DNA of 64,000 bases from Lachnospiraceae bacterium NSJ-143 (GCA_022867625.1 JALIFM010000003.1:274301-338300), one strand, 5' to 3'. Shown: positions 1 to 9,120, numbered from the stretch's first letter. Notes: generated by a model from the letters alone, not told the origin. Numbers and translations: made by a program.

Positions 1-437
1 ACCCAGTTGAGTATGTCCTCGGCGCTTTTCTCATTTGTCATGTGGTCGCGTCCTCCGCCACCGCCGCCGGATTCTCCGTCGGTATGTACGGAACATGTAA
101 AGCGCACTGAGTCGCCCTGTCTGTGTATTGTTATTTTGCCTCCCGAAGGGCATATCTCCTCCTCTGTCTGGTAGCCGTTATCCTTAAGCTCCTGCCAGAG
201 AGCTGTTGTCCATTCCATGCCGTCTGTTATGCTGTCGGTAAATGAGTCGCCCGATACAATAGCGGAGGCAATCAGCATTTTGGCTGACCGCATATTGGCC
301 TCGCAGACACGCCTTCTTGCTGTTTCAAGCCGGTTTACAAATATCGGTATGCTTATTGCCACAAGCACCCCCACAATAGAAACAACTATAAGCAGCTCTG
401 CCAGTGTAAAGCCGCCCTCAGCCCTTTTATCCTCCAT
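1..437 (-). CDS. Type IV pilin-like protein, C-terminus beyond window edge
   Basis: Reading from the ATG at 437, the product opens with a short charged leader (MEDKRAEGG) and then FTLAELLIVVSIVGVLVA, a classic class III prepilin signal. Prepilin peptidase should cut after Gly9, and Glu is at +5 of the mature protein. A GGAGGGG ribosome site precedes the ATG. About 145 codons are visible; the tail carries a Gly-rich stretch before the window edge. It is the last visible gene of the pilus operon, 25 bases after pilO. Its N-terminal helix closely resembles that of the pilin at 4194-4631, so it is probably a second major-like or minor pilin. The family is certain; the role in the fibre is inferred. 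Confidence 0.9.
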   Translation of the reverse strand, partial: MEDKRAEGGFTLAELLIVVSIVGVLVAISIPIFVNRLETARRRVCEANMRSAKMLIASAIVSGDSFTDSITDGMEWTTALWQELKDNGYQTEEEICPSGGKITIHRQGDSVRFTCSVHTDGESGGGGGGRDHMTNEKSAEDILNW

Positions 438-462
438 ACAAAACCCCTCCGGTTATGTTCTG

Positions 463-1098
463 TCAGCTGAAGATTTTTCCGTCGTCCTCATTATCTTCAG
501 CGCTGTTGTCCTGACTGCTGTCATCTGGCTTATTATCTGATACGGCCGGAGCTGAGTCATCCCTCTCAAAAAACGTAGCCTCAATATTTACCGTTACCGG
601 CCCCGTTTTTATTGTGTTTTCAGACGAGAATGACAGGCTTGTTATAAGACAGCGGTACTTGAAGCCGTGTATTAAATTCACTATCCGTTCGGCCGTTGCA
701 TAGTCGTAAGCGGTAAAGTTAAGCGTTATCTTTCTTCTGACAGTTGCAGACTCCTTCTCAAGCGGCAGAAAAGAAAGCGTATAGCTTTCTGAAAGCAGCA
801 GTATCTGGTTAAGCTCATCCATCACGTTTTTTGAATTGTCATACGGCGGTATCTCGCTCAGGGCCTCGCCGTTTTCTTCCATTTCCTCAAGCTCCCTTTT
901 CATGGACTCAAGGGCCGTATACTTCATCTGCTCCATATCAAGCTCATCCTGAGCCTCCGCCAAATCAGAAGGATATCTCGCCATTACGCTTGACACATCC
1001 ATGTATACAAACTTTACGTAAACCGCCGCTACAATAACAATGCCCGCTATCAGCAGCAGTATCTTTTCCCGTGTTGTAAACTGCCTTGACACCATCAT
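463..1098 (-). CDS. pilO: PilO-like pilus alignment protein
   Basis: A 211-residue bitopic membrane protein: short cytoplasmic N-terminus, one membrane segment at about residues 13-33, a charged coiled-coil stretch at about 45-80, then a small alpha/beta domain and an acidic tail. This is the plan of PilO, which pairs with PilN to link the PilM ring to the growing pilus. Identification rests on the layout and on the pilM-pilN-pilO gene order, since the family diverges strongly. The start codon overlaps the pilN stop (ATGA) and has a GGGGAGGTG ribosome site, so the two are translationally coupled. Confidence 0.8.
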   Translation of the reverse strand: MMVSRQFTTREKILLLIAGIVIVAAVYVKFVYMDVSSVMARYPSDLAEAQDELDMEQMKYTALESMKRELEEMEENGEALSEIPPYDNSKNVMDELNQILLLSESYTLSFLPLEKESATVRRKITLNFTAYDYATAERIVNLIHGFKYRCLITSLSFSSENTIKTGPVTVNIEATFFERDDSAPAVSDNKPDDSSQDNSAEDNEDDGKIFS

Positions 1099-1694
1099 TT
1101 AGACGCACCTCCCCCTGAAGCGGAAAGCTCCATGCCAAGGGATATCGATACCGTGGCAGTCACCTTCTGGTCGGGCGATACCTGCTCGCCTGTTCCGGTA
1201 GTGGCGGTGGATACCGTAACGCCGGTTACAATATCGCTTTCATAAAGCCCTGACACAAGAGACGCCACCTCCTTGAGCGTTACATCTGTCAACACCACGT
1301 TAAGCACATTTGAGTTGAAAACATAGGTGCTTATGTCTGCGCCGTTTAAAAGCTTTTTGTCTACAATATCCAGCACATCAGTTATATCAGTGAGCATAAG
1401 CTCCTCCATGCTGTAGCTTGCCTTTGAGAAGCTCCCGTATTCGTCCTTAACCTCTGTGTATTCCTTATTCTTCTCCCTGTAGCTTTCTGTCTGCTGTCTT
1501 ACGGAATCTATCTCGGCGTTTACCCTAGCAGCCTCATTAAGCTTGTCGGACACCATAAACTTGCCAAAAGACACCACAGCCGCAATTACTATCACAGCCA
1601 GCGGCAGCACAAGCCTCGGGTCGTTGCCCTTTTTTCTGTCCTTATACGCAAGGTTTATAGCAGTCTTGTTGCAATAGTCCTTTTTAATATCCAT
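1095..1694 (-). CDS. pilN: PilN-like pilus assembly protein
   Basis: About 199 residues. The N-terminus contains the short cytoplasmic peptide INLAY, typical of PilN proteins, which docks into PilM. One membrane segment follows (about residues 29-47), then a coiled coil (about 50-85) and a ferredoxin-like domain. I chose the ATG at 1694 rather than the upstream in-frame GTG because GAGGGGG lies six bases before it. It begins just after the pilM stop and overlaps pilO. With PilM and PilO it should form the inner-membrane platform; no outer-membrane secretin is expected or seen. Confidence 0.85.
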   Translation of the reverse strand: MDIKKDYCNKTAINLAYKDRKKGNDPRLVLPLAVIVIAAVVSFGKFMVSDKLNEAARVNAEIDSVRQQTESYREKNKEYTEVKDEYGSFSKASYSMEELMLTDITDVLDIVDKKLLNGADISTYVFNSNVLNVVLTDVTLKEVASLVSGLYESDIVTGVTVSTATTGTGEQVSPDQKVTATVSISLGMELSASGGGASK

Positions 1695-1705
1695 AGCGCT
1701 CCCCC

Positions 1706-2719
1706 TCACTGCCTTGCGGCGCCTATAGCGCAGGTGAAAAGCTCCGCGTCTTTTATAAACTCCTTAGGGCAGTCCGTGAGGCTTTCGACCGGTATGACGG
1801 CAAGGTCGGTGTTGGCGCTTATCACATCCATAAGCGGCGCTATCTTTCCGCCTCCTCCGCATATAAAGGCCTCCGCCAGCAGGCTTTCCTGATTGTTGAA
1901 GCGGTAAAAGTTAATGGCCCTCATAATCTCTATAGCTATGGCGTTATATACATTGACACACGTCTCACTGCTCAGAACACCGTTAAAATCACTTTCCTTG
2001 CGGGTTCTTGCTATATGTATATCCACACCCTCAGCCTCCGCTATGGCGGAATCAAGCATGTTCAGGCCGTACTCTATAACCCTTGTGGCCACAAGCTTTC
2101 TTCCGACAAATATGTTTATGCGGCAGGACGTATGGCCTATATCCACAAAACAGTATTCCCTGACCACGCCGTTGTTTTCCACCTCTGTTATACGGCTTTC
2201 CGCCTCCCTTATTATATTGGAGTATGTCATAACATAAGGCACAGCGGCAGCAAGCTTAAGGCCTGCGTGCTTAAGGCTTTCGGCATAGTCGGCTATCACC
2301 GACTTTTTGGCAGCGGCAGCCATAAGCTCCAGCTCGCCTGCCGAATCATCGCCGCCTTCCTTCACGTTTATAAAGGCGTAGTCAAAAACATATTTGTTCT
2401 TATCCTCGCTTATAAAGTCATGGAACTCGTAGGGCAGATTTATTTTGAGCTGTTCAGGCTTCATATAAGGCATTGATATGTACCTTACATACACAAGCTC
2501 ATCCGCTATTATAACAGAGCACCTTTTTTCTGTAATGCGGTGCTTCTTGAAAACCTCTTTTAAAAAATCGCTCATAGCCTCGTAGGATATTATCTGTCCG
2601 TCCCTTACCAAATCGTCCGGCACAGGCTCAGAATAAAGGCCCGTTATGCGCCCCTTCTGGCATACCGCAAGCTTTATGAGGTTTGTTCCTATATCTATTC
2701 CAACCAGAGAAGAAGCCAT
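1706..2719 (-). CDS. pilM: PilM, actin-like pilus assembly ATPase
   Basis: A 337-residue cytoplasmic protein of the actin/FtsA fold. It opens with the nucleotide phosphate-1 motif GIDIGTNLIKLAV and has a second phosphate loop at YCFVDIGHTSCRINIF and an adenosine motif near AFICGGGGKIAP, close to the C-terminus. PilM forms the cytoplasmic ring that binds the PilN N-terminus. Start set at the ATG at 2719, preceded by AAAGGAGG at eight bases; the longer upstream reading is less likely. It sits between pilD and pilN in one transcription unit. Confidence 0.92.
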   Translation of the reverse strand: MASSLVGIDIGTNLIKLAVCQKGRITGLYSEPVPDDLVRDGQIISYEAMSDFLKEVFKKHRITEKRCSVIIADELVYVRYISMPYMKPEQLKINLPYEFHDFISEDKNKYVFDYAFINVKEGGDDSAGELELMAAAAKKSVIADYAESLKHAGLKLAAAVPYVMTYSNIIREAESRITEVENNGVVREYCFVDIGHTSCRINIFVGRKLVATRVIEYGLNMLDSAIAEAEGVDIHIARTRKESDFNGVLSSETCVNVYNAIAIEIMRAINFYRFNNQESLLAEAFICGGGGKIAPLMDVISANTDLAVIPVESLTDCPKEFIKDAELFTCAIGAARQ

Positions 2720-2733
2720 TGAAAGTACCTCCT

Positions 2734-3543
2734 TTAAAACAGCCCCAGATACCACCCGCATATCCTTTGGCCTGCAAGCATTGTTATTACAGCCGATACG
2801 GCTATGGCAGGGCCGAACGGCACAGCACCCATGGGCTCACTGCCTTCGCCGTTTTCCTTTTTGCCCATGCCAGACAATGCCATTATTATGCCTATAACAC
2901 AGGACAGAATAAGATTAAAAAAATTCTGCATAAGCCCAAAATATAGCCCTGTAACAAAAAACAGCTTTATATCCCCGCCGCCCATAGATTCCTTCTTGAG
3001 TATTCTGTCCGCTATAAGGCTCATTGCAAGCATAGCGCCCGCTATTGCAAAGCCCCCAAGCAGTCCGCCACAAACATAGCGCAGTGGGCCTTCGCCGGCA
3101 AAGGGCATAAATACAGCCCACACAGCGGCGGCCGCCCCCAGAAGGCGGTCGGGTATTGTAAAGCTTTCCAAATCAATAAGCGCAACAGCCAGAAGCACAG
3201 ACACAAACAGCATGGCCCTCAAAAGCTCAGGGCTTATGTCATACCTCAAAAGCAGCAGCACAAACACCGCCGCCATTCCGTCCTCGGCCAATATTGCAGT
3301 TTTTCCTATATCAGCGCCGCAGTAGCGGCATTTTCCATGCAGAAACACGTAGCTTAAAATCGGTATAAGGTCAAGCGCTCCCAGAGTATGTCCGCAGGAG
3401 GCACAGTGGCTCCTGCCCTTAAGCACGCTCTGACCGTTTAAATATCTATAAGAGTAACAGCACACAAAGCTTGCCGAAATACCGCCAAGAATCGCGCACA
3501 CAAAAGCGCTGTATATGAGTATAGCAGGAGAAACAGATATCAT
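2734..3543 (-). CDS. pilD: Prepilin peptidase (leader peptidase/N-methyltransferase)
   Basis: A 269-residue polytopic aspartyl protease of family A24. The N-terminal methyltransferase region has two zinc-type Cys pairs, CASC and CRYC, in the first cytoplasmic loop. The two catalytic Asp residues are visible in ALIDLESFTIPDR and in the signature GGGDIKL. About seven or eight hydrophobic segments follow. It should cut and methylate all prepilins of this locus (1-437, 3606-4025, 4194-4631, 9121-9615, 9627-9941 and the giant pilin). A ribosome site (AGGGGG) precedes the ATG. Confidence 0.95.
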   Translation of the reverse strand: MISVSPAILIYSAFVCAILGGISASFVCCYSYRYLNGQSVLKGRSHCASCGHTLGALDLIPILSYVFLHGKCRYCGADIGKTAILAEDGMAAVFVLLLLRYDISPELLRAMLFVSVLLAVALIDLESFTIPDRLLGAAAAVWAVFMPFAGEGPLRYVCGGLLGGFAIAGAMLAMSLIADRILKKESMGGGDIKLFFVTGLYFGLMQNFFNLILSCVIGIIMALSGMGKKENGEGSEPMGAVPFGPAIAVSAVITMLAGQRICGWYLGLF

Positions 3544-3605
3544 GGTATCCCCCTAAGAGTATATTGTAATGAGCAGAGACCGATTTGCCACAATAGCCAA
3601 TACGG

Positions 3606-4025
3606 TCAGTGGTCCTCTGTCCAGCAGTATGAAATATTTTCGCCGTCGTATGTAATCTCTATTACAAGTGTGTCGGGAGCGCCGGAATACATATTTCCGT
3701 CTGCCGAAACCGCTGACGACCTGTTGTAGCCTGAAGGCTTTTTTCGCACAATGGAGTTTGACACATTGTCAAAATATCCCTTAAGAGGGAATGTATCCGC
3801 CGCATCCGGCTCCTGAAATATACTGCCGGTGGTGTTTACGTTTACAGAAGCCAGATTCTGAGCTGTCTTGAGTGTAAGAGCGTCAGTGCCTCTGGCGGAC
3901 TTTGCCGAGTACAGATTAAAAACGCCTACGGCAAGCATTACGGCTGCCGCCGCTATAACCACGGCGCACACCGCCTCCACAAGTGAAAAGCCTTTATTCG
4001 ATTTAAGCCTGCACACTGCACCCAA
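3606..4025 (-). CDS. Minor type IV pilin-like protein
   Basis: 139 residues with a class III leader: basic residues, then KGFSLVEAVCAVVIAAAAVMLAVG; Gly at -1 and Glu at +5 are both present. The rest is a short globular domain rich in Ser, Asn and Asp with a single Cys near the C-terminus. It starts at a TTG preceded by GGGGTG; an in-frame GTG nine bases later is possible. It lies between the probable major pilin and pilD and is separated from the pilin by tandem hairpins. Its exact role (minor pilin or initiation subunit) cannot be told from sequence. Confidence 0.85.
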   Translation of the reverse strand: MGAVCRLKSNKGFSLVEAVCAVVIAAAAVMLAVGVFNLYSAKSARGTDALTLKTAQNLASVNVNTTGSIFQEPDAADTFPLKGYFDNVSNSIVRKKPSGYNRSSAVSADGNMYSGAPDTLVIEITYDGENISYCWTEDH

Positions 4026-4091
4026 AGCCGCACCCCATTTTCAGTTAAAACACAAGTTATTTTACAGACAAAAAGACCGGATACAAAATAC

Positions 4092-4132
4092 ATGCCAGTC
4101 TCAGGCATACGCCGGAGCAATAAACTCCGGCG
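4092..4132 (-). terminator. Tandem hairpins downstream of the major pilin
   Basis: On the minus strand, two stem-loops follow the pilin stop. The first has a perfect 8-bp stem CGCCGGAG/CTCCGGCG with a 7-base loop (4110-4132); the second has a 5-bp stem ATGCC/GGCAT (4092-4108). Neither is followed at once by a clean T-run, so they may act as leaky terminators or 3' stabilisers that raise pilin mRNA over downstream genes. Confidence 0.5.
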
Positions 4133-4193
4133 CACAGCTGAAATGGTACATATAGCGGGGCCGCCAACCAACAGCCACCATGTTAAATGCTAA

Positions 4194-4631
4194 TTAAGCA
4201 GCTGGTACCCAATTTAATTTAATCTTTCCATCACTCTCTATTTTTACTTCAATTATCTCCTTAGTATGGTCACTACCTGTATCTTTACTTTCATAATCTG
4301 GATATACAATGCCACCATCAGCCGTTGTTCCTTTTCCATATGCTGTTGATTTTGTTTTTTCTAAAAGACCACTAGCCGCATTATAATAGAATGTCCCAAT
4401 TCTGTCAGTATCTGCTAACTCATCATCAAGAAATTGAGCCCCTGCCACGGCCTTAGCAGCCCTCATGTTAGCAACATCAGTTGTTTCCCTCGCCTTCTCA
4501 AGCTTTGATGTAAATACCGGCACTGATATGGCTACCAGCACGCCTACTATAGCAACTACTATAAGGAGCTCGGCAAGTGTAAAGCCCTTCTGGTTCTTTT
4601 TACCTATCTTTTTTGTGAGCAGTTTAACCAA
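4194..4631 (-). CDS. pilA: Probable major type IV pilin
   Basis: 145 residues. The leader (MVKLLTKKIGKKNQKG) is rich in Lys and the mature protein begins FTLAELLIVVAIVGVLVAIS, with Glu at +5. I chose the TTG at 4631 because GAGGTG lies six bases upstream; the longer reading has no such site. The head domain is acidic and ends in WVPAA. Reasons for calling it major: longest basic leader, ideal N-terminal helix, and its own flanking hairpins. By hand count the head-coding part (4201-4440) is near 35% GC while the helix-coding part (4441-4560) is near 50%, suggesting the head was exchanged. No disulfide pair is present. Confidence 0.85.
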   Translation of the reverse strand: MVKLLTKKIGKKNQKGFTLAELLIVVAIVGVLVAISVPVFTSKLEKARETTDVANMRAAKAVAGAQFLDDELADTDRIGTFYYNAASGLLEKTKSTAYGKGTTADGGIVYPDYESKDTGSDHTKEIIEVKIESDGKIKLNWVPAA

Positions 4632-4694
4632 ATTTATCACCTCATAAATGTTTTTAAATTTACGCTTATACATTATGTAATATATTTTTATACA

Positions 4695-4719
4695 TTCCGG
4701 CATGGTTGGGTTGCCGGAA
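4695..4719 (-). other. Hairpin between pilC and the major pilin
   Basis: A perfect 8-bp stem TTCCGGCA/TGCCGGAA with a 9-base loop lies in the 131-base gap between pilC and the pilin start. On the minus strand it is followed by an A/T-rich stretch without a T-run. It may separate pilC and pilin transcripts or protect the pilin mRNA 5' end. Confidence 0.4.
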
Positions 4720-4762
4720 CATAAAACCAACCTTAAACCAAAAACACACCTGTTCCACAGCT

Positions 4763-5971
4763 CTACATTGCGCTGTACATTGAAAACATAGGCAGGTAGA
4801 GCGATATTACTATAAATCCCGCAATAACAGCCGTAACCACCAGCAGCGCCGGCTCCAGAAAGGCTATGGCCTTTGTTGTGGCCGTTTCCACCTCATTGTC
4901 GAAGTACACGGCGGTCTTTTCAAGGGTTTCCTCCAGCGCGCCGGTTTCCTCTCCCACCGACGTCATCTCGTTCAGTATATTCGGAAAGCACGCCGCCTGT
5001 TCCATGCACTGGCCAAGCCTTTTGCCGGCCTCAACACCGCCTATGAGCTTATCAGTGCACTTTGAAAGATAGTAGTTATCCATAACCCTGCTGGTTACGC
5101 TCAGAGCCTGACTTACGCTTATGCCGGCAGACATAAGTGTGGACATTGTGTTGGCGTACTGGCTTGCGCCGTTCATAATGGAAATTTTGCCAAGCACAGG
5201 GAGTTTCAGCATAAGCCTTGCTGTCCTTTCTCTGCCGGCATTTGACCTGCTGTACACCTTTGCGGCAAGCACCAGCAGAAATATACATACTATAATGAGT
5301 ATATACCATTTCTGGAAAAATTTCGACATATTTATAAGCATAACAGTGCTTAACGGAAGCTCTGTTTTCAAATCGTCAAATATGCTTATAAAAGTTGGTA
5401 TTACCTTGGCCATCATTACAATCATTACGCCCACAGCCACAATAAGCACAAATATGGGGTATGTAAGGGCGTTTGACACCTTGGCCTTTACCTTATAGCT
5501 TTTTTCAAAATATGCCGAAAGCTTGGAAAAGGATTTTTCAAGCGAGCCGGATTCCTCGCCGGCTCTCACAGTCTCAATAAGCGCTATGGGTATGGAATCG
5601 CTGTGACTTTCAAAGCTTGATGCAAGGGAATGTCCTGCGCTTACGTCCTCGGCTACGCTCACAAGTATTTTTGCAAGCTTTTTGTCGGAGGTCTGTTTTG
5701 ATATTATATCGACTATACGGTTTACACTAAGCCCCGAGTGTATGAGCACAGAAAACTGCGAGCACATAACGCTCAGCGATTTTGCCTTTACCCTCTTTGA
5801 GCCAAGCTCCATAGTCAGTATGCCGTTTTTTTCCTTTACCTGAGAAATGTCAACCACAAAGGCGCAGTTTTCCTTTATCCTGCTCACGGCGTCGAATTCG
5901 TCGTAGCCCTCCACAACACCGCTGACCTTGGCGCCCTGTTTTGAAACCGCCTTATACCGGTAGGTGTTCAA
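4763..5971 (-). CDS. pilC: PilC inner-membrane platform protein (GspF family)
   Basis: 402 residues, the usual GspF length. Two homologous helical cytoplasmic domains (about residues 68-190 and 270-392) each end in membrane segments; hydrophobic runs are near 170-190, 218-238 and 370-395. The motifs SGLSV..I and SAGISV.QAL mark the paired domains, and GEESGSLE/GEETGALE the repeated loop. PilC anchors the assembly ATPase and works as the rotor on which pilins are added. It starts at a TTG with a GGAGG ribosome site. It follows pilT by 65 bases, which contain a 14-bp palindrome (GGCCGTATACGGCC). Confidence 0.95.
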   Translation of the reverse strand: MNTYRYKAVSKQGAKVSGVVEGYDEFDAVSRIKENCAFVVDISQVKEKNGILTMELGSKRVKAKSLSVMCSQFSVLIHSGLSVNRIVDIISKQTSDKKLAKILVSVAEDVSAGHSLASSFESHSDSIPIALIETVRAGEESGSLEKSFSKLSAYFEKSYKVKAKVSNALTYPIFVLIVAVGVMIVMMAKVIPTFISIFDDLKTELPLSTVMLINMSKFFQKWYILIIVCIFLLVLAAKVYSRSNAGRERTARLMLKLPVLGKISIMNGASQYANTMSTLMSAGISVSQALSVTSRVMDNYYLSKCTDKLIGGVEAGKRLGQCMEQAACFPNILNEMTSVGEETGALEETLEKTAVYFDNEVETATTKAIAFLEPALLVVTAVIAGFIVISLYLPMFSMYSAM

Positions 5972-6036
5972 TTACACCGCCTCCTGACTTGCAGATATGA
6001 TTCTTATTTAAAAGGCCGTATACGGCCCTATACAGG

Positions 6037-7098
6037 CTAAACAACAGTGCTCTTTTTAACATAGGCCTCATCTCTGGCGTAAAGCCTTGCCATCTGGCCG
6101 GATATCTTTTTTTCCCTGTATAATTTTATGAGGCAGTTATCCATTGTTATGCTGCCCTCTGCCGATGAGGTCATAATGGCGTTTGATATCTGCGGGGTTT
6201 TGCCCTCACGTATAAGGTTTCTTATAGCAGGCGTAACAACCATAACCTCGCAGGCAGCCACACGGCCACCCCTAAGCGACGGTATCAGCTTCTGGCTTAT
6301 TACCGCCTGAAGGGTTATTGAAAGCTGCATCCTTATCTGTTTCTGTTCCCCCTCGGGAAAAACATCCACAATTCTGTCTACAGCATCTGCTGCTGTGCCG
6401 GTATGGAGTGTAGCAAAAACAAGGTGACCTGTTTCTGCGGCGGTAAGCGCCGTACGGATAGTATCCAAATCCCTCATTTCGCCTATAAGTATTACGTCCG
6501 GGTCCTCCCTGAGCACTGCCCTGAGGCCTGATGAATAGCTTTCGGTATCCCGCCCCACCTCACGCTGGTTTATAATGCACCTGTCCGGCTCGTACACATA
6601 CTCAATCGGGTCCTCAAGTGTTATAATATGCGCCTGTCTGCTGTGGTTTATGGTATCAAGCATAGCGGAGAGTGTTGTTGACTTGCCGGAGCCTGTAACG
6701 CCCGTAACAAGCACTATTCCGCTCAGAAGCTCCGGAAGCCTTGTTACAGCAGGCGGAAGCCCAAGGCCGGCAAGGTCCGGAATATCGCCCTTTAAAAGCC
6801 TTAGGGCCGTGCTTATGCCGCTTCTCTGGCGGAACACGTTTATACGGCACCTGACACCCGATATATCCGCGGCCCCATCCCACTCGCCCATATCCTCTAT
6901 TTTTTCAAAATCCTCACCGCACAGCGCCTTTGCGTAATAGGCGCAGTCGTCGTAGCTCAGCTTTTCGTCAGTAATATTTACAACAGCCCCGTCTATACGG
7001 CACCTTGGCTCAATACCGCAGACAAGGTGAATGTCAGAAGCATCGCGCTCCCTTGCATAGCTTACCAGCTCGTTTAATGAAAGCGGCAATACAATCAC
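6037..7098 (-). CDS. pilT: PilT retraction ATPase
   Basis: 353-residue hexameric AAA-like secretion ATPase. Walker A is GVTGSGKSTT (near residue 135), the Asp box is ITLEDPIEYVY, Walker B is DPDVILIGEMRD and the His box is LVFATLHTG. The PilT signature AIRNLIREGK is present, which separates retraction from assembly ATPases. The start is a GTG with GGAAAGGA close upstream; a TTG nine bases later has better spacing. Its presence means the pilus should be able to retract, giving twitching, uptake or surface pulling. It lies 14 bases after pilB. Confidence 0.95.
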   Translation of the reverse strand: MIVLPLSLNELVSYARERDASDIHLVCGIEPRCRIDGAVVNITDEKLSYDDCAYYAKALCGEDFEKIEDMGEWDGAADISGVRCRINVFRQRSGISTALRLLKGDIPDLAGLGLPPAVTRLPELLSGIVLVTGVTGSGKSTTLSAMLDTINHSRQAHIITLEDPIEYVYEPDRCIINQREVGRDTESYSSGLRAVLREDPDVILIGEMRDLDTIRTALTAAETGHLVFATLHTGTAADAVDRIVDVFPEGEQKQIRMQLSITLQAVISQKLIPSLRGGRVAACEVMVVTPAIRNLIREGKTPQISNAIMTSSAEGSITMDNCLIKLYREKKISGQMARLYARDEAYVKKSTVV

Positions 7099-7112
7099 AG
7101 TCCTTTCCCAAA

Positions 7113-8804
7113 TCAGTCCTCAGTATTTATACAGCGCTTTGTCTCCTCCACAGTTGTAATGCCTTCTGCAACAAGCCTGCGGCAGTTTTCAAATATGGAG
7201 ACAAAATCCCCTCCGCGCACTATTTTCATAAAATCGTCTCTGTCAAGGTTTTTCATAAGGGCCTTTTTTACCTCCTTTGTGAAGGTAAGTATCTCAAAAA
7301 CCGCAGTCCTGCCAAGATACCCAGTGTTAAAGCACTGCGGGCAGCCCCTGCCCCTGTAAAATCTGATATCCCCGGTGTTTTTTATACCCATATAGTCAAG
7401 CTCCTCGGCCTCCGGAGTATATTCCTCACGGCAGTGAGGGCATATCCTGCGCACAAGCCTCTGGGATATTATCCCCCTCATGGCAGAGGATGTAAGGTAG
7501 TTTTCAACACCTATATTTTCAAGTCTGTCAAGGGTTGATATCGCATCGTTTGTATGTATTGTGGAAAGCACAAGGTGCCCTGTAAGCGCCGCCCTCATGG
7601 CTATTTCCGCAGTCTCCCCGTCTCTGATTTCGCCCACGGCTATAATGTCCGGGTCCTGCCTGAGTATGGAGCGCAGGCCGCTTGCGAATGTCATGCCGGC
7701 CTTTTCGTTAATCTGCACCTGATTTATGCCGTCGATATTGTATTCCACAGGGTCCTCAAGCGTTACAAGGTTTACCTGCTCCGTATTCAGCTCCGAAATC
7801 ATGGTATACATTGTAGAAGACTTACCGGAACCTGTGGGCCCAACTATAAGCACAACGCCCGAGTTGTGGCTTATAAGGCTCATATATTTTTTCAGGTCCT
7901 CGCCTGTCAGCCCTATCTTTTCCTTGCTCAGTATCTGGCTGGATTTATCAAGGAGTCTTACAACCACCTTCTGACCGTAAACCGTAGGCAGTGTGGAGAT
8001 TCTCAGGTCTATATCGCGGTTTTTAACACGCACGTTGCTTCTTCCGTCCAGAGGAATCCTGTGCTCCGCTATATCCATAGCCCCCATTACCTTAAGCCTT
8101 GTTATAACGGCCTCCTGAAGGTTTTTGGGTATCTGCATAATATTGCGCATAAGGCCGTCTATTCTCATGCGCACAGAAAGCATATCCTGTCTCGGCTCAA
8201 GATGTATGTCTGAGGCGTTGAGTGTGACCGCCCGTTCTATAATACTGTTTACAAGGCGTATGGTAGGCGCCGACTGCTCATCGCTGTCCAGAAAATTAGT
8301 GGCAAAGGCCCCTCCGGCGGAAGCGCTGTCGCCGGTTATCTCACGCTTCATCTCCTCAATGGCCTTGAGTGCGCCCTCGTTGCCGTAAAGGTTCATCACA
8401 GCACGCTCTATTGCATCGCTGTAGGCTATCATAGGTACAATCTTTTTTCTCGAGGCCGACTTTGCCTCCTCAATAGCCATAAAGTTCATAGGGTCGCTCA
8501 TAGCCAGAAAAAGCATATCCTTAGACACTCTCACAGGCACAACGCCGTATTTTTTAGCTATGCTTTTAGGTATGACCTGCGAAAGCTCCGCAGGTATATC
8601 GTACTTGCTCAGGTCTATAAACTCAATGCCAAGCTGCATCTGAAGCGCCTCTATAAGCTGCTTCTGCGTTATGTACCCTGATGCTATAAGCTGGTCGCCA
8701 AGGCGCTTCTTTGTGGTTTTCTGAAGCGCGAGGGCCTCGTTTACCTGTTCCTCGCTTACAAGCCCTATGGAAATAAGAAGGTCTCCGAGACGTTTATATT
8801 TCAT
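7113..8804 (-). CDS. pilB: PilB pilus assembly ATPase (GspE family)
   Basis: 563 residues. The N-terminal MshEN-type domain (residues 1-150) carries the RLGDLLISIGLV and RLGDQLIASG repeats that in relatives can bind cyclic-di-GMP. The ATPase core has Walker A VGPTGSGKSS, Asp box VTLEDPVEY, Walker B DPDIIAVGEIRD and His box LVLSTIHTND. A zinc site of four Cys (CPHC and CPQC) sits before the C-terminal domain, as in PilB/GspE. It powers pilus extension. It is the first gene after a 316-base gap, so a promoter probably lies upstream. Confidence 0.96.
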   Translation of the reverse strand: MKYKRLGDLLISIGLVSEEQVNEALALQKTTKKRLGDQLIASGYITQKQLIEALQMQLGIEFIDLSKYDIPAELSQVIPKSIAKKYGVVPVRVSKDMLFLAMSDPMNFMAIEEAKSASRKKIVPMIAYSDAIERAVMNLYGNEGALKAIEEMKREITGDSASAGGAFATNFLDSDEQSAPTIRLVNSIIERAVTLNASDIHLEPRQDMLSVRMRIDGLMRNIMQIPKNLQEAVITRLKVMGAMDIAEHRIPLDGRSNVRVKNRDIDLRISTLPTVYGQKVVVRLLDKSSQILSKEKIGLTGEDLKKYMSLISHNSGVVLIVGPTGSGKSSTMYTMISELNTEQVNLVTLEDPVEYNIDGINQVQINEKAGMTFASGLRSILRQDPDIIAVGEIRDGETAEIAMRAALTGHLVLSTIHTNDAISTLDRLENIGVENYLTSSAMRGIISQRLVRRICPHCREEYTPEAEELDYMGIKNTGDIRFYRGRGCPQCFNTGYLGRTAVFEILTFTKEVKKALMKNLDRDDFMKIVRGGDFVSIFENCRRLVAEGITTVEETKRCINTED

Positions 8805-9120
8805 GACTGCCCCCTGAAAATTTATATATAATCAAATACCATATCAATAAAGCTTAATCTGCCTGTCGCGGCACAACCGCTGCCTCTGACTGTTCCGGGA
8901 ATTCTTAACATCTATTAAATAATAATATTTATTGGCAATCTATGCAATAAAAGCTTGTAAATTGTCGCCCCGCCTGTCACAAAGTTCATAATACACACGC
9001 CAAATAGTCACAATACATAGCTCCATAATAAGGAAATTTCATAATACGCACCTGCAAATTATTTATAGCGCACTAAACTTTTTAAAATTCATATCGGTAT
9101 TTGTATAAAATTACCATTAT
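8805..9120. other. Intergenic gap dividing the pilus locus
   Basis: 316 AT-rich bases between the minor-pilin block and pilB. I see no open frame with a ribosome site and no recognisable riboswitch. It probably holds the pilB promoter and the end of the minor-pilin transcript, but I could not pick out a convincing -35/-10 pair. Confidence 0.5.

Noticed and set aside
8805-9120. Cyclic-di-GMP riboswitch before pilB, as in some clostridial pilus operons
   Set aside because: No conserved core of the class I riboswitch on the minus strand; class II cannot be judged by eye, so no call is made.
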